DNA of 64,000 nucleotides, taken from Paraburkholderia agricolaris. GTDB lineage: Bacteria > Pseudomonadota > Gammaproteobacteria > Burkholderiales > Burkholderiaceae. Below the pieces are notes generated by a model that saw only the letters and a program-made list of their open reading frames with translations, was not told the DNA's origin and searched no databases. This document shows positions 40,392-48,416 of the stretch, one piece after another (positions within the stretch are counted from its first letter, which is position 1; each line of letters begins with the position of its first letter). The position numbers and the translations under genes are program-made. Location of the stretch: positions 744,001 to 808,000 of the forward strand of contig NZ_QPER01000001.1 of the NCBI RefSeq assembly GCF_009455635.1, given 5' to 3'.

Positions 40392-40772
40392 ATGAAGCAA
40401 ATCATATTTTCTGTTGTCGTTGCGGGTTTTTGCGTCGTCACTTTGGCCAATGCAGCCACGACGATCCCTACGTCGTTTCAGGGCAACTGGGCAGCTAACT
40501 GCAAGCAGGCAAGGAACCCGCAAGACACGGAGGCCGCCATGTCGGTCGTGCGTATTGATACGACCAGCGTTTCTTACGGCGAAGTGCAATGCACGTTGAT
40601 CAAGACATCGACTAACGATGCGACCCACATTGGTGGGACCTTTGATTGCCTCGGGGATGGCGTTGGCGGAAAAGAGGCGTTGAGCCTACGGCTGGAAGGC
40701 GGGAAGCTGCGGCTGATCGACAGGGCCGGGAATATCTGGCAGAGCACTGACGAACTCTCTCGCTGCATGTGA
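40392..40772 (+). CDS. Small exported protein of unknown function
   Basis: 126 aa. Clear signal peptide (MKQIIFSVVVAGFCVVTLANAA). The mature protein begins TTIPTSFQGNWAANCKQ and alternates short beta-prone segments with Cys at four sites (NCKQ, QCTL, FDCL, RCM), resembling small lipocalin-like or inhibitor-like secreted folds in layout only. The ATG at 40392 gives the shortest sensible signal peptide; an in-frame ATG lies six codons upstream. Confidence 0.65.
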   Translation: MKQIIFSVVVAGFCVVTLANAATTIPTSFQGNWAANCKQARNPQDTEAAMSVVRIDTTSVSYGEVQCTLIKTSTNDATHIGGTFDCLGDGVGGKEALSLRLEGGKLRLIDRAGNIWQSTDELSRCM

Positions 40773-40838
40773 TGCTTTGCGTCCGAATTGCGCGCGGGGA
40801 AGCTGACCAAAAAAAGTTGAATCGAGGACCACGTTCAC

Positions 40839-41114
40839 ATGCTGACTGATTGCCCACACTGCTATAAGAAAATGCACGATGAGGCAGATTTCTGCCCTCA
40901 TTGCAGAGAGCATGTCCCGAACGCCTCCGAAATTTCGAGCAGTAGCATTGAAGTGGAGGGCATTCTCAAATATCTAATAATCTCGGCAGCGATTTTCTTT
41001 GGCTTGGGTATGGCGCTAGACTATCTGTCATGGTGGGGTGACTGGGAGTTTGTCCCGTCCGCGCTGGTAGCACTGGTATTGGGTGGTGTGGTTACGGCGA
41101 AGCTTCCCGATTGA
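40839..41114 (+). CDS. Zinc-ribbon membrane protein
   Basis: 91 aa. The N-terminus has two CPHC knuckles (DCPHCYKKM and FCPHCREH), a double-zinc-ribbon. Two membrane segments follow, at about 44-62 and 70-87. Topology suggests the ribbon lies in the cytoplasm. Last of the small cargo genes before the conserved ~113-aa core gene. Function unknown. Confidence 0.7.
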   Translation: MLTDCPHCYKKMHDEADFCPHCREHVPNASEISSSSIEVEGILKYLIISAAIFFGLGMALDYLSWWGDWEFVPSALVALVLGGVVTAKLPD

Positions 41115-41153
41115 CCCAAGCGACTGTTGATTTCGCAACACGGAAGTCTTGTG

Positions 41154-41492
41154 ATGGAATTCGGACAGGTTTTCAGAGACAAAGAACATCCGAAGATCAC
41201 TGAACGGATCGGCGTGATGTCCATCGATTCGCTCACGCGGCAATGGGAGCCGGTTGGTGAAGAGAACGGCTATCTGATAGCTCGGTCGAAGGACGGAAAA
41301 GCAGCATTGCTTGGCCGGATGGGCAAACGCGACGACGGCAAGTTCTGCATCGAAATTACCATCCGCGCGACCATCGAGAACAACCGCCTCTCAGCTCCTG
41401 AATTCTGGCACGTCGTTCCGGCCCAAAAGCATCATCTCTACGGCATGATGCAGCGCCTCTTCTGGATGGATCAGCTGGATGGCGATCAATGA
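41154..41492 (+). CDS. ~113-aa island core protein, copy A
   Basis: 112 aa; homologue of the 115-aa protein at 61272. Shared blocks are ITERIGVMSIDSLTRQW, ENGYLIARSKDGKAALLGRM and KRDDGKFCIEI. The ATG is preceded by a shared CTTGTG in both copies. It marks the right edge of the cargo slot in both islands and lies just before the recombinase gene, facing it. No family recognised. Confidence 0.75.
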   Translation: MEFGQVFRDKEHPKITERIGVMSIDSLTRQWEPVGEENGYLIARSKDGKAALLGRMGKRDDGKFCIEITIRATIENNRLSAPEFWHVVPAQKHHLYGMMQRLFWMDQLDGDQ

Positions 41493-41522
41493 AGTCGCAG
41501 GGATCTTGAGGGGTGCTCCCGA

Positions 41523-41542
41523 GATTCGCTGCGTCGCGAATC
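41523..41542. terminator. Conserved hairpin between core gene and recombinase, island 1
   Basis: GATTCG / CGAATC stem with an 8-base loop containing GCGT, then a shared GGGTTTGTACGCCTT. The same structure, with a longer stem, is at 62028-62051. It sits between two convergent genes, so a terminator role is likely. Confidence 0.5.
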
Positions 41543-41619
41543 CCGGGTTTGTACGCCTTCAATAAGGCATGGAAAGTGACCTATTTCTCAGCCGGTTGAA
41601 CCAGCCAAGGTCCCCGAGT

Positions 41620-42768
41620 TTATGCAGGATCCAGCAGCAGCGAGTCGATGACTTTTACGGCCTTGCGACTCGCGTCGTTCGGGCTCAAATGAGCGTAACG
41701 CTGCGTCATTTTTGGATCGCTGTGGCCTAGCAACACGGACACTTCATACAGGCTGACGCCGGCCTTAACCAGCTTACTCGCGAACGTATGTCGGAACGTG
41801 TGAAGCGTAACGCGTCCGCCGCGCTCCTTGACCGCTGCTGGGGCATTCAGCCCTGCACGTTCGATCGCCTTCTTGATCGACTTCGTGCTGTAGCCGCGCT
41901 CGTTGCCCGTGCGATCTTCAAACACGTACCGCTGACCCGGTCTGCGTTCTTCCCACCGGCGACGAAGGATCGCTTCGAGCCGGGAGGTCATGTACAGCAC
42001 ATCCTCATTTCTTACCTTGCTCCGGTACAGGTTGATTGTGCAGGCATCAAGGCTGATCGCCGACCACGGAATGTTTGCGACCTCGGAGTAGCGACACCCC
42101 GTATCCAGCAGAAAAACCGTGATGTCGTAATTGTCCTGCACATTCCGCGTCATCTCAGGTGTTCGCGTCTCTAACGGCTTTAAACCGTTTCTAAGCCGCT
42201 CCGGCTCGAGTTCGAGCAATAACGCCGACTCTTCGATGGAATCCAGATATCGAAGCCTATAAGAAGTCTTAAGCGCGGGAAACACGATTTCACGATTCAC
42301 TTTGAAGCCGAGCTTCGTCATTTCGTTGATGGTTGCACGCAGCAGGCCAATCTCGTGTTTGATCGTTGCAGGTTTGTCGCCTTCGGCCTTGCGTTTCGCA
42401 ACGAGGACTTCGAAATCGCGTGTTGTCAGTTCGTGCAGCAGCGTGTCGGGCGAAAATCCATAGCAGGGAAGCTTCGCCTTCGTCTTCGAATGAAGTTTGT
42501 ACCCCATCGCTTTACGGATACCCGACCACATGCCGCTGTAGTAGGCGGTGCCCTTGCGGGACTCAACGTATTGCTCCAGCGCATCCTTGACTGTGATTTC
42601 GGGCGAGTCGCCGAGGTATCGTTCGCTGTGTGCGCGATTGCGGAATTCACGTTCCACCTGTGCGGCCTTCGTCTTGTTCGGCGTGCCGGTCGAACCGAAG
42701 AACTTCTTTCCCTGAATCTGGAACTGGTAATACCAGTTTTTGCTGTTGTTTCGACGGATTAGCGTCAT
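41620..42768 (-). CDS. Site-specific tyrosine recombinase (integrase), copy A
   Basis: 382 aa phage-type integrase. Catalytic residues visible: Arg226 (DTGCRYSEV), His323-x-x-Arg326 (LHTFRHTF), His349 (LLGHS) and Tyr358 (TQRYAHL). The N-terminal ~60 residues are the DNA arm-binding region, residues 65-165 the SAM-like core-binding domain. It differs from the copy at 62127 at only three residues (60, 277, 309). The start at 42768 follows AAGGAGC by seven bases; that ribosome site is partly enclosed in a hairpin. Likely to target tRNA-Gly. Confidence 0.92.
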   Translation of the reverse strand: MTLIRRNNSKNWYYQFQIQGKKFFGSTGTPNKTKAAQVEREFRNRAHSERYLGDSPEITVKDALEQYVESRKGTAYYSGMWSGIRKAMGYKLHSKTKAKLPCYGFSPDTLLHELTTRDFEVLVAKRKAEGDKPATIKHEIGLLRATINEMTKLGFKVNREIVFPALKTSYRLRYLDSIEESALLLELEPERLRNGLKPLETRTPEMTRNVQDNYDITVFLLDTGCRYSEVANIPWSAISLDACTINLYRSKVRNEDVLYMTSRLEAILRRRWEERRPGQRYVFEDRTGNERGYSTKSIKKAIERAGLNAPAAVKERGGRVTLHTFRHTFASKLVKAGVSLYEVSVLLGHSDPKMTQRYAHLSPNDASRKAVKVIDSLLLDPA

Positions 42769-42807
42769 GGTGTTGCTCCTTACAGAATGTAATTGATGAG
42801 CAACACC
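42769..42807 (-). promoter_or_regulatory. 5'-UTR hairpin overlapping the integrase ribosome site, copy A
   Basis: GGTGTTGCTC (42769-42778) and GAGCAACACC (42798-42807) form a 10-bp stem. On the minus strand the Shine-Dalgarno AAGGAG lies half in the 3' arm, directly before the start codon, which would damp translation. Confidence 0.55.
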
Positions 42808-43112
42808 GTCCGGGCTGACTCGGAGTATGACAACAGCTTTCGCCCATGCCAGTCGCAAAATATTACGGTGGCGCGGAGATTGTGCGGGTCAGGTGAGGTA
42901 TCTTACGGTTGATGTCCAATGGCCAATGGAGGACAAATATAGGTGCGCCGTTCAGCAAGAGGTTTGAAGCGTTGGCAGCGCTCGGGGAGCGACCGATGCG
43001 CCTTTTCCCTTCAATATATGCGGGGCCGGGATGTGCCGAGAGCTTCGAGCCAATCGGCACGAATGGCGGTACATTCCGTTTTCGATTGGGGAACAGAATA
43101 ACGAAAGGTAAG
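42808..43112. other. Junction downstream of the island 1 core
   Basis: Similarity between the two islands upstream of the integrase ends at about 42849 (after CCCATGCCAG; 63359 in island 2). The rest, to the Cys-rich gene, holds no supported gene; an open frame on either strand lacks a ribosome site. It should include the integrase promoter. Confidence 0.45.
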
Positions 43113-43553
43113 TTAGAGAATAACGTCTGTCTGATGGAAGTCGAAGCCTGCGGCATCATCGGAGTTGTCGCACTGGCAGCAGATTCCATAATTTCTAAGT
43201 GAACCGTGGTAGACAGGGACCCCACATTCCCTGCAAGGGATTTCCTGAGCCGATAGCGACCAGTAGTCGATGTCGCATTCTTTGCAATAAAATCCGAGCG
43301 AGGATGCGTATTCAATATACGGCCGGCAGAGAATGTGCTGATTCTGATGCATGGGGCACACAAGAGGGATTTCTTTACTATAAAAGTAGCCCATTTCGTA
43401 TTTGGTCCCAATCACATCCGAGAAAAGCATCTCTTCGGGGAAATAGGCTGTGCCTGACATGTTGATCGGTGCGTACAGTTCTCGATCTATGCAGGCAAAG
43501 AGCCGACGATTGATTGGAGCGCGTTCCTTGGATGTATGCGTATTGTTAGCCAT
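43113..43553 (-). CDS. Cysteine-rich, probably zinc-binding protein
   Basis: 146 aa. Cys/His pairs VCPMHQNQHILC, FYCKECDIDYW, IPCRECGVPVY and GICCQCDN make two or more zinc ribbons in the C-terminal half, with an acidic tail. The start at 43553 (MANNTHTSKER) was chosen over one 17 codons upstream. It is the only gene between integrase and the replication region. No known family; DNA or RNA binding is possible. Confidence 0.6.
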   Translation of the reverse strand: MANNTHTSKERAPINRRLFACIDRELYAPINMSGTAYFPEEMLFSDVIGTKYEMGYFYSKEIPLVCPMHQNQHILCRPYIEYASSLGFYCKECDIDYWSLSAQEIPCRECGVPVYHGSLRNYGICCQCDNSDDAAGFDFHQTDVIL

Positions 43554-43955
43554 CGTGGATTTCCTAAAAAATTCAACGGCATCACACAGGAATGTGGCGG
43601 ACACCGTCGATCATTACGTTAAAAGGACGTATCTGACCGAGGGGACCCCACCGCACTTGAATAACAAGTTGGCATCACAACGGGCGTGATTGCCAGGTCA
43701 GTCGCACTACCGCTGACCGCACGTAGAATGGAGTAGAGCACAGATTGAGTTAGTGCTCTCGAGTGTTCGTTTCCTCGTTGAGGAAAGAATATTAAGGATT
43801 GTTGATCATATAATCAAGAAAAAAGTGAAGCTATAGTAAACGCATGACTACATAGGATTCGAGCGGATAGAGGCGAAAAACTACGAATCCGACAAGTGAC
43901 CGTATATCTGGTTTTTGAGGTTGAAAAGATGCGCACTCGTCGGATGGCGTTGTTT

Positions 43956-43987
43956 GGACTGCACGGGACAATGATCCCGTGCAGTCC
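43956..43987. terminator. 13-bp perfect hairpin downstream of the rep region
   Basis: GGACTGCACGGGA / TCCCGTGCAGTCC with a six-base loop, 20 bases past the stop of the rep C-terminal frame. Lacks a strong U-tract. The rest of the gap 43554-44006 shows no gene. Confidence 0.55.
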
Positions 43988-44006
43988 AGTCGCTACTTTT
44001 ACCCCA

Positions 44007-45575
44007 TCATTCCTCAAAAGCGGGTTCGGTCAGATAGACCTTTTCTCCATCCGGGTTAAGTACGTACGGCGTTCCAATATATGAGTGAACAGGTGGGCGA
44101 TTCCGCGTCTTGAGCCGATACTTCGCGAAGCCCATCGTCCGTTCAAGGAGAGTCGGGTCGAGGCGGTAGAAGTTGGTACGCTTGCCGCCAGCATCGCTCT
44201 TGCCGTCCGTCACGGTGTCGAGGCCGACCAGATCGAGGAAGTCTTTGAGCTGAGCAAGCGGTTTGTCCTCGACGTCCCTGCGCAAAGCCATGTCGAACAG
44301 GTGTGCGATTTGAGCCCTGTAGTTCAGGGAGCAATCAACGAAGCTCCGCATGTTGTCCTTATGCAGCCGGTGAGAGGTATCGAACACCCGTTTCCCGTCG
44401 TAGATGCCTGATGCCATCAGTACCTCCTTCAAGGTCGATTGACGCTTGGCCGCCATGTCCTTATCAAGTGCGTGGACCTTCGTGTTCCCGTACGTCCGGA
44501 CGAGCGCGACCGTTTCGGGTTCCAGCAATTCGCACATGGCGGTGACCTGGGCGCGATAGCGTCCGCGGTTGTCAATCAATACGAGTTCTGGCGTGATGTC
44601 CTGACCATAAAATTTCTCGATTGCATAACGGTCGCGGCGCAGTTGTTCGTCGGAAGTCAACATCATCGCGTCGTTCAGTGCCTTATATTCCTCCTCGGTG
44701 AGCGGTTCTGCATTGCAGACCTCCGCAGCATGCATTTCTTCGAGCCGCTTCCGCGCTTCCACCGCTTGCATGCCGACATTTGAACCTGATTCACCGGATG
44801 AGCCGCGACCGGGTTTCGGTGGAGCAACATGCTTGATCTCCCAGCCGTTACGTTCTTTGAGCTTGATGAAATTGCCGCGCAGATCGTTCTTCGATGCGTT
44901 TTGCATCGAGACCGCATGGGCGTAGACGTGCAAAAGGGGATCATCGTCATCGATAACAGGCATCCCGTGAGCACCGTATCCCCGGATGGCCGCTGGCAGT
45001 TTATCGAGATCAACGATTACCCGCTTGATGGCGGACGGTTCAGTTTCATATTGCAGGCTTGATTCGGCTACCCACGCTTTAACCTGCTTTGGATGCCGCA
45101 CGCGGCAGAGTTGCTGGTCCATATCGAAATGCGTGTTGATTTTGTCGGAGAAGAAACCCCATACGCAATCGATCCATTGCTCTTTATCATCAAATGTGAT
45201 GTCGATACCCGTGCCGAGGGAAGGCGATGCCACCAAGACGTCGTAGTCGCGGATGTGATCGATGATATTGTTGATGAAGTGCTTGATTTCAGGGTCTTGT
45301 GAATTGGCCGATGTGATGCACATAACACGCAATCCGGTGCCCACGCGAATCATCTCCGCAAAGTTTTCTGCATCCGACTTTGAGTTGCATGTGACGTAAT
45401 GCTTGCCGCCTACGCGCATCGTGTCCAGCATATCCTTCGTAAGGTGATTCTTGGATTGATAGAGGTCCATAGAACGCCCTGATGCGGTGTAGTCGTTCAC
45501 GTAAAAAAAGTAGGTGTCCATATTAAATGAAGTATTTCCGTATATTGTGTTAGGCGCGTGTTCGCGCCCATGCAT
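44007..45575 (-). CDS. Plasmid-type replication primase-helicase, C-terminal part (after amber codon)
   Basis: 522 aa open frame in the same phase as the preceding frame and separated from it by a single TAG. It begins within the second RecA-like half of a helicase: KHYVTCNSKSDAENFAEMIR (motif IV-like), VLVASPSLGTGIDI (motif V) and MDQQLCRVRHPKQVKAWVAE (motif VI-like QxxxRxRH). The C-terminal 250 residues are unassigned. The first ATG lacks a good ribosome site. Together with 45585-47198 it would form a ~1063-aa CyRepA1-like protein; alone it probably is not made unless the stop is read through. Confidence 0.65.
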   Translation of the reverse strand: MHGREHAPNTIYGNTSFNMDTYFFYVNDYTASGRSMDLYQSKNHLTKDMLDTMRVGGKHYVTCNSKSDAENFAEMIRVGTGLRVMCITSANSQDPEIKHFINNIIDHIRDYDVLVASPSLGTGIDITFDDKEQWIDCVWGFFSDKINTHFDMDQQLCRVRHPKQVKAWVAESSLQYETEPSAIKRVIVDLDKLPAAIRGYGAHGMPVIDDDDPLLHVYAHAVSMQNASKNDLRGNFIKLKERNGWEIKHVAPPKPGRGSSGESGSNVGMQAVEARKRLEEMHAAEVCNAEPLTEEEYKALNDAMMLTSDEQLRRDRYAIEKFYGQDITPELVLIDNRGRYRAQVTAMCELLEPETVALVRTYGNTKVHALDKDMAAKRQSTLKEVLMASGIYDGKRVFDTSHRLHKDNMRSFVDCSLNYRAQIAHLFDMALRRDVEDKPLAQLKDFLDLVGLDTVTDGKSDAGGKRTNFYRLDPTLLERTMGFAKYRLKTRNRPPVHSYIGTPYVLNPDGEKVYLTEPAFEE

Positions 45576-45584
45576 GAAAAGTGG

Positions 45585-47198
45585 CTAGTCCTGAATCTCG
45601 GGCTCGGCTTCTTTCCGCAGGTGGCCTTTCATACCTACTCCGTCCCGGCAGCACTTAATCGCCTCGAAAGACAGCCGGCCGAGATCAGCGTCGCACACAA
45701 TGACGGTCGTTGCCTCACGTACGTAAAAGCTCAGCGTGTGAAATACCGACTCACGTTTGCCGTCCAACGTCGAGGACAAAAAGTGCGAGAAAAGCTGTTC
45801 CGACTCGTCAATGATGACGTGATCGAACGAGTGAACGCCCGGTTTCAGCCGCCTGCGCAAGCTGTCGAGGCAAACGGCATAGGCCAGGTACCGATCGCCT
45901 CCGATTTCCCGGTCATACTTGTCCAGATAGCAGAACATACCGAGACGGTTTGCGCTGGCAGACGCAAGCGCGATCCGGTGAGAAACAAGCAGAACCGATT
46001 CGCCGGTATCAATACAATGCTGGACGAACGGCTGCAGGAGTTTGGTTTTCCCACTGCCTTTCGGGCTTTTGATGAAGTTCACGCCGGGACGGAAGGGAAT
46101 CAGCGTGGGCGAAAGGTACCGAGCATTCAGTTCCTTGACGACGACATTATGTGTTGCATCCGACAGTTCGCCTGCAATGAGTGCCCGGTTGAATTGCTCG
46201 AAGTCATGCTCCTTCAGGTCGCCGCGCCGCATGGTTTCCGGCCAGAATGTTTGCTGGCATGTGCTGCAATGGATACCCCGAATACCCTGAGCTGACATCG
46301 TAACGAAAGCGCTCGGATTGCGGTCGGAGTGGTGCGGGCAGTGCACAGGAGTTCCAGTCGCGAGAGCTGAGAGGGGGGCTTGCTTCCCACCACGAGTTTG
46401 CAGCAAATGGTCATCGTTGACGTGCAAGGACGAACGGACGTAGTTGTTTGCGTTGTGGTTGCCGCCGTCCTTCCCGTCATCGCCGCCTTGGGTAGCTCCG
46501 AGCTTCTTGAGGTATTCGATTTGCCCGATGGTCAAAGTCTTGTCGATGATATGGGGCTCGCATCCTTCATGGCCGTAGTACACGCGACACGGATCGACGC
46601 ATGACTCATCCGCGCCGAACGTGCGGACGAGGCCACGAACGACTTTCCGCATTTCGTCGGCGTCGATGATGGTGTATGGCGTGCGAAACATGAGCCGCAG
46701 ACGCTGATGCTCGGGAGTGGAACTATAGGTCTCGTAGATCATGAGCCCGTGTTCTCCCACGAGATCGTGCGCCAACAGCGCTTCGAATGTCCAGCCCTCG
46801 TCCAGATCGACACCGAGGACATCGGTGCAGACGAAGTTCGATGCCTTCCGGCGTGTGAGATGTTGTGCGCACCAACTAAAACCCTGAGCAATAGTGGACG
46901 CGATTTCGCCGAGCGTCAGTGTGACGTTCTCGAATTCTGTCGCGAGAAATTTGAAATCGTCCGTGCCGGGGCGCGCTTTATTTTTGACCAGACGGTTGAT
47001 GGCGATTTTCATCGCGCTGGATGTCATGGTAAGTTCGGGTGGAAAAAGAGGTTCGATCACATCATGCTCGAACGTTCCATAATTTTCGTCACCTGTACCT
47101 ATTGAATTGGGCAAAGACATGTCGTTGGAGATGCTAAGGGGAGCCGCGATTCCTTCTTCCATGAATTCAGAAAATCTATTAGTGGAATATTTTTTCAT
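45585..47198 (-). CDS. Plasmid-type replication primase-helicase, N-terminal part (CyRepA1-like)
   Basis: 537 aa. The N-terminal part resembles an archaeo-eukaryotic-type primase: VLGVDLDEG (131-135 DLDEG), HQRLRLMF and CRVYYGHEG. A zinc-binding segment CPHHSDRN...HCSTC (287-314) follows, then Walker A SPKGSGKTKLL (GSGKT 381-385), Walker B VIIDESEQLF (DESE 464-467) and VIVCDADLG. The frame then ends at TAG (45585-45587), before helicase motifs IV-VI that continue in the same frame. The layout fits CyRepA1-family plasmid replication proteins. The domain cut in mid-helicase suggests a nonsense mutation. Confidence 0.7.
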   Translation of the reverse strand: MKKYSTNRFSEFMEEGIAAPLSISNDMSLPNSIGTGDENYGTFEHDVIEPLFPPELTMTSSAMKIAINRLVKNKARPGTDDFKFLATEFENVTLTLGEIASTIAQGFSWCAQHLTRRKASNFVCTDVLGVDLDEGWTFEALLAHDLVGEHGLMIYETYSSTPEHQRLRLMFRTPYTIIDADEMRKVVRGLVRTFGADESCVDPCRVYYGHEGCEPHIIDKTLTIGQIEYLKKLGATQGGDDGKDGGNHNANNYVRSSLHVNDDHLLQTRGGKQAPLSALATGTPVHCPHHSDRNPSAFVTMSAQGIRGIHCSTCQQTFWPETMRRGDLKEHDFEQFNRALIAGELSDATHNVVVKELNARYLSPTLIPFRPGVNFIKSPKGSGKTKLLQPFVQHCIDTGESVLLVSHRIALASASANRLGMFCYLDKYDREIGGDRYLAYAVCLDSLRRRLKPGVHSFDHVIIDESEQLFSHFLSSTLDGKRESVFHTLSFYVREATTVIVCDADLGRLSFEAIKCCRDGVGMKGHLRKEAEPEIQD

Positions 47199-47297
47199 AA
47201 TTTAGTAGTGCATATTTAATAACGAGATCGGGCTTGTACCTAGAAACTATTTTCCGAGTCGGGGTAGAGCGCTAACTAGCGATCGACGAAGTCGATT

Positions 47298-47777
47298 TCA
47301 ATAACCCAGTTGCCTGCGGATGTCCTCGTAGTACTCGCCAATATTTGAGAATGCCGGAGAAGGAGATGGAGCCAGCGTCAGAAAATAGTAGATGTGCTTA
47401 CACAGCGGGCAAAGAATGCCCTCGGCGAGACCGCCTTCGCGGCCAACTGTATAACCTACGCGCTGACGTGCGCCCCTGTGGGGCTTTGGACACAATACGA
47501 CGACTCCCGCAGGCAGCGCCCGGAGCGCGCGCGCGTCACCAAGGCGATTTCCATCCGGCGTTGCGGGGAAGACAGGAGTCCGCGGATCGAGCGTAAAAGA
47601 GGCGCTGTAACCGGCGGGAATTTCCGGCAACTTGTTTTTGCTGCGCTTGGGGTGCGATGTCCGCTCGAAATAAACAGCATCCGAGGCAAAGATGTAATCG
47701 GGGAATTCGGGGGACGTAGGCAGATAGACCGAATCTTCCCGTTGTTGGGCGGTCGTAGTAGAAGTACGTTGATGCAT
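47298..47777 (-). CDS. Small protein upstream of rep, unknown function
   Basis: 159 aa with a good ribosome site (ACAGGAGAT) before ATG 47777. Contains a CPLCKHIYYF Cys pair near residue 125 and a preceding Cys (VLCPKPH), so a zinc knuckle is possible; the N-terminus is Thr/Gln-rich. It precedes the rep frame by 99 bases on the same strand and may be part of the replication operon. Confidence 0.6.
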   Translation of the reverse strand: MHQRTSTTTAQQREDSVYLPTSPEFPDYIFASDAVYFERTSHPKRSKNKLPEIPAGYSASFTLDPRTPVFPATPDGNRLGDARALRALPAGVVVLCPKPHRGARQRVGYTVGREGGLAEGILCPLCKHIYYFLTLAPSPSPAFSNIGEYYEDIRRQLGY

Positions 47778-47810
47778 CGTGATCTCCTGTAAAAGCAAAA
47801 GTTAAAAAAT

Positions 47811-47945
47811 AACTTGCTATACAGGACGATCAGAGTTTGGTTCTGGCCTGTATAGTGGTCTTGAACCAAACTTTTATAAGGACTCGATAGAACGAGTTCT
47901 TGTAAAAGCCTAGTCCAAGGTTATACAGGCCAAGCAATCGATCGA
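47811..47945. other. Candidate replication origin with nested inverted repeats
   Basis: CTATACAGG (47817) and CCTGTATAG (47847) flank AGTTTGGTTC (47834), whose inverse GAACCAAACT is at 47863. A third TATACAGG lies at 47932, and an ACTCG/CGAGT hairpin flanked by CTTTTA/TAAAAG lies at 47871-47907. AT-rich DNA upstream of a rep gene with repeated 8-9-mers is origin-like. The rest of the 47778-48416 gap has no gene except repeat R1. Confidence 0.5.
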
Positions 47946-48277
47946 AATCGACGATCGTAGTGGTTGCGACTACGATCCAACCACCCGGCTCGATTCTTTC
48001 AGGTAGTTGTACTTCGCCCCAATCTCCGCTTTCGCGAAATCTGAGCTTGCTTCCTTGATTGAGTCTGCTGCCTCAACGAGACGAATCTTTCCATGAGTCA
48101 GGGGCAGGTGTCAAATCACGGCCGGGGCGAACCGGAAATTCGACGCGCCGAAACAACAACAAAAGTTGTTCGTGTTCTTCTTTCTATCGCTTGGCTCTTG
48201 GCTCTTGGCGACAAGCGACAACTGTTGAGATTGTTTTTTGAAGATTGAAAAAGAGCGGACTTGTCGGATCGAACCGC

Positions 48278-48390
48278 GAGTTGGCCCCACGGCAGAATCT
48301 TAATAAGCTGGTGATCTTGCTCACAAATTCTCGTTAAATCAGTGGGTTATGAGGCGGAGGAGAAAGGTGACGTGGAAACTGTCGCTGTTG
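48278..48390 (+). repeat. Interspersed repeat R1 (~113 bp)
   Basis: Starts with TAATAAGCT-type sequence and ends, 65 bases later, in a GTGACGTGGAAACTGTCGC variant of the motif GTGACGTGAAAACTGTCAC. Related copies at 49593-49710 and 52171-52285 have the same orientation and internal spacing. Confidence 0.75.
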
Positions 48391-48416
48391 TGGGCCAGAG
48401 TCCACGCTGTCGGTTA

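Noticed and set aside
42863-43411. 182-codon minus-strand frame overlapping the Cys-rich gene
   Set aside because: The alternative frame (43113-43553) has ordered Cys pairs and is the better candidate; this one lacks a ribosome site.
45558-46295. 245-codon plus-strand frame opposite the rep gene
   Set aside because: Shadow of the primase-helicase frame, which carries recognisable Walker motifs.
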